A DNA stretch of 64,000 nucleotides from Thermoguttaceae bacterium (GTDB lineage Bacteria; Planctomycetota; Planctomycetia; Pirellulales; Thermoguttaceae), in assembly GCA_017408405.1 (NCBI GenBank), contig JAFQUP010000025.1:29399-93398 (forward strand). The letters are read 5' to 3'. The notes beneath the pieces are model-generated. The model was given only the letters and a program-made list of their open reading frames with translations, searched no databases and was not told the DNA's origin. The position numbers and the translations under genes are program-made. Shown piece after piece: positions 62,186 to 64,000 of this stretch (positions within the stretch are counted from its first letter, which is position 1; every line of letters begins with the position of its first letter).

Positions 62186-63793
62186 ATGGCTCACAAATTG
62201 TTTTATTTCATTTTGAGCGCAGTCCTCATTTCGCAGTGCGTTCTTTTGACTGCCTGCAAAAAAACCGAAGAACAGGCCGAGGCTCCGCCAGCCGGTGCCG
62301 CGGTTCCGGCAGCATTGGTGACTGCCGAAAAAGTTGAGGCGCGAATCCCGGAAACGGTTAAAAAGTACGTCGGCACTTTTGAAGCAATTGAGTCTGTTGA
62401 TGTGGTCGCTCGAGTTGCTGGTAAAATCATGGAAATGAACGTTGAAGAAGGCAAAAACGTTCAGGCCGGTGAACAGCTCTTCAAAATCGAAGACACCGTC
62501 TATAAAGCGAATCTCGCGTCCGCCGTTGCCAGTGTCGCCACGAGCGAAGCCAATATTAAAACGAGTGAGGCGAATCTGAAATCCGCGACCGCCACCGTCG
62601 AAGACCTCGAGGCAAAACTCCGTTATGCCCTGAATAATTACGTCCGTAACACTCGCCTTTACTGCGGTGATTGCGAAACATTCCGTGAACCTTTTGTTTC
62701 CCTGCTGAAAGCCGAGCTGAACAGCGAATCGATTCTCGCGGGACTCCAAAACATTAACGAAATGGTCACGAAAATCGAATCTCCCGCCGCTGCCGTTTCC
62801 AAGGATTCTTACGAAAACGCCGAAACAACGGTAAAAAGCGCGGTCGCCGCGCTGGAGAGTGCCCGCGCGTCTCTTCAGGCCGCCGAAGGAACGCTCGGTA
62901 GTGCGCGCGCGTCGCTCGATGTTGCGAAAGCAAAGCTGGAACTGGCCGAATTTGACAACAAATACACGGTCGTCACGTCGGACATCTCCGGGCGTGTCGG
63001 ACGTACCAAAGCAACACTGGGTAACTACGTCACTCCCGCTCACGGCGGCCTGATCACCGTCACGCAGATGAGTCCGGTCTACGTCCGCTTTTCGATGAGC
63101 GAACAGGATTTTGCGGAAATGTTCGGCAATGTGCAGAATATGCAGGACAGCCGCATCAAGGTGGAAGTTCAGCTTCTGAACAAAAATCCGAACGGCGTGA
63201 ATGAAGAAGAAAAAACCAAATTCGCGATCAAAACGGACGAAAACGGTAAAAACATGATCTTCCTCGATAACTCGGTCCACACGAACATGGGGGCTGTTTA
63301 CCTTTGGGCGACGATCGATAACGAGCACGAAAACTTCAATCCCGGCGGTCTGTGCCGCGTCATCGTGACGAAATTCGGTGCGGAAAAATGTGCGTTCGTC
63401 CGCAACACGGCGATCCAGCATGACCCGCAGGGGACGTTCGTTTATGTCGTTGGAAACGGCAATCTCGTGGAAATGCGTCGCGTGAAGCTCGGTCCTGCCA
63501 CGGAACAGTACCAGGCGATCCTGCCGAATGATGACCTGACCCAGACGGTTCGTGAAGGGGAAGTCGTCGTGACCACCGGCACGCACAAGATCATCATGAT
63601 GCCGGGTGTCCAGCCGAAAGTCAACCTTGCGCTTCCGAGCGGTTTGACCGCAGAACAGGCTCCGCTGAACGTCACGGGTGTCGTCGGCGGCGCTCCGGCC
63701 GAAAAAATGGCGGCTGTTCCGGTTGAGAATGCACCGGCCCAGGCTCCTGCCGAAGAAAAACCGGTTTCCAATGAACAGCCTTCTGAAAACTGA
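62186..63793 (+). CDS. RND efflux periplasmic adaptor lipoprotein (AcrA/MexA type)
   Basis: 535 residues with lipobox LTAC (Cys24). The membrane-fusion core is clear: VAGKIMEMNVEEGKNVQAGEQL-type half lipoyl motif (about 75-95), a long Ala/Ser-rich coiled coil (about 110-250), YTVVTSDISGRVGRTKATLGNYV (second lipoyl half), then beta-barrel and proximal domains. An extra C-terminal tail rich in Ala/Pro/Glu (about 495-535) is unusual. AGGAG lies ahead of the ATG. It links the inner-membrane pump, which starts 12 bases later, to an outer-membrane channel. Confidence 0.95.
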   Translation: MAHKLFYFILSAVLISQCVLLTACKKTEEQAEAPPAGAAVPAALVTAEKVEARIPETVKKYVGTFEAIESVDVVARVAGKIMEMNVEEGKNVQAGEQLFKIEDTVYKANLASAVASVATSEANIKTSEANLKSATATVEDLEAKLRYALNNYVRNTRLYCGDCETFREPFVSLLKAELNSESILAGLQNINEMVTKIESPAAAVSKDSYENAETTVKSAVAALESARASLQAAEGTLGSARASLDVAKAKLELAEFDNKYTVVTSDISGRVGRTKATLGNYVTPAHGGLITVTQMSPVYVRFSMSEQDFAEMFGNVQNMQDSRIKVEVQLLNKNPNGVNEEEKTKFAIKTDENGKNMIFLDNSVHTNMGAVYLWATIDNEHENFNPGGLCRVIVTKFGAEKCAFVRNTAIQHDPQGTFVYVVGNGNLVEMRRVKLGPATEQYQAILPNDDLTQTVREGEVVVTTGTHKIIMMPGVQPKVNLALPSGLTAEQAPLNVTGVVGGAPAEKMAAVPVENAPAQAPAEEKPVSNEQPSEN

Positions 63794-63805
63794 AAGGACT
63801 GAACG

Positions 63806-64000
63806 ATGATTTCTGGTATTTTTATCCAAAGACCAAAATTCGCCATCGTCATCAGTCTTCTGATGATCCTGGCCGGATGTCTGGTCATCCCAAACATGCC
63901 GATCGCGGAGTATCCTGAAGTCGCTCCGCCGGAAGTCCAAGTCTCGGCCGTCTACCCCGGCGCGAGTGCCGAAGATATCGCCGATACCGTTGCGGCTCCG
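63806..64000 (+). CDS. RND efflux transporter permease, AcrB/HAE1 type (partial, runs off the window)
   Basis: The first 65 codons are in the window. They read [17 protein letters not shown], then a first membrane helix, [18 protein letters not shown] and [13 protein letters not shown], the invariant N-terminal pattern of HAE1-family drug/proton antiporters. An AAAGGA site precedes the ATG, and the gene follows the adaptor by 12 bases, so they are one operon. The remaining roughly 1000 residues lie beyond the window. Confidence 0.95.
   Translation, partial: MISGIFIQRPKFAIVISLLMILAGCLVIPNMPIAEYPEVAPPEVQVSAVYPGASAEDIADTVAAP

Noticed and set aside
62171..63940. A 589-codon frame antisense to the RND adaptor
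   Set aside because: Shadow of a GC-biased gene; the sense frame has full family motifs, and the antisense product is an Arg/Asp/Phe-rich artefact.
1..64000. tRNA or rRNA genes
   Set aside because: I looked for T-loop and acceptor-stem patterns and conserved rRNA blocks and found none that held up.

Overview
The window looks like a piece of a planctomycete chromosome (Planctomycetota). This is inferred from gene content; no rRNA or tRNA gene is present to prove it. Pointers are a short lipoprotein with an IGGQTLP motif (41329-41523), a ThiD2-type thiamine protein, a DUF1570-like metalloprotease-type protein, a bbp2-type porin, DUF4838 and other secreted carbohydrate-active proteins, BtaA/BtaB betaine-lipid enzymes, an ECF sigma factor beside an anti-sigma-like protein, and several secreted proteins of unknown function. 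The cell is diderm: LptD, an LpxL-type acyltransferase, a porin, an autotransporter and RND efflux parts are all present. An NfnAB-type transhydrogenase and lutABC suggest anaerobic or fermentative life. Signal-bearing glycan-active proteins would suit a gut or similar polysaccharide-rich habitat (inference).

Layout. 0-4 kb: a DUF1570-like protein split by an apparent frameshift, then an RND outer-membrane lipoprotein. 4-9 kb: a stand-alone HHxxxDG acyltransferase and a membrane Ser/Thr kinase with TPRs. 9-11 kb: fliQ-fliR-flhB, with an FlhB that lacks its self-cleaving C-terminal domain. 11-17 kb: a secreted unknown protein, guaB, a porin, panD and a small promoter-driven gene followed by a possible structured RNA. 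17-23 kb: a DUF4838 protein and nfnA/nfnB. 23-29 kb: der, a ThiD2 protein, a TPR membrane protein and a sugar isomerase-like enzyme. 29-34 kb: an ankyrin protein and a three-gene cassette led by a GHKL-type ATPase. 34-39 kb: btaA, btaB, a squalene/phytoene synthase-like gene, and an ECF sigma factor with an anti-sigma-like partner. 39-45 kb: a BtuF-like binding protein, small envelope proteins, a tyrosine recombinase with a truncated type I specificity gene, and an FGE-sulfatase-domain protein with hyperacidic ends. 45-50 kb: lutC-lutB-lutA on the minus strand and an LpxL-like acyltransferase. 50-62 kb: an autotransporter, a putative glycoside hydrolase and LptD. 62-64 kb: an RND adaptor and the start of the RND pump.

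Themes. Envelope building and export (LptD, LpxL, betaine lipids, RND efflux, autotransporter, porin) dominate. Redox and carbon metabolism is represented by NfnAB, LutABC and secreted glycan enzymes. The most system-like accessory locus is the 30.1-33.8 kb cassette: a Bergerat-fold ATPase followed by two smaller, tightly linked genes of unknown function. I believe the set recurs in other bacteria and suspect a defence or DNA-transaction role, but neither point can be shown from this sequence. The recombinase plus hsdS fragment at 42.3-43.6 kb is the clearest sign of horizontal traffic. Several starts were moved inward to ATGs with good Shine-Dalgarno sequences or homology support.
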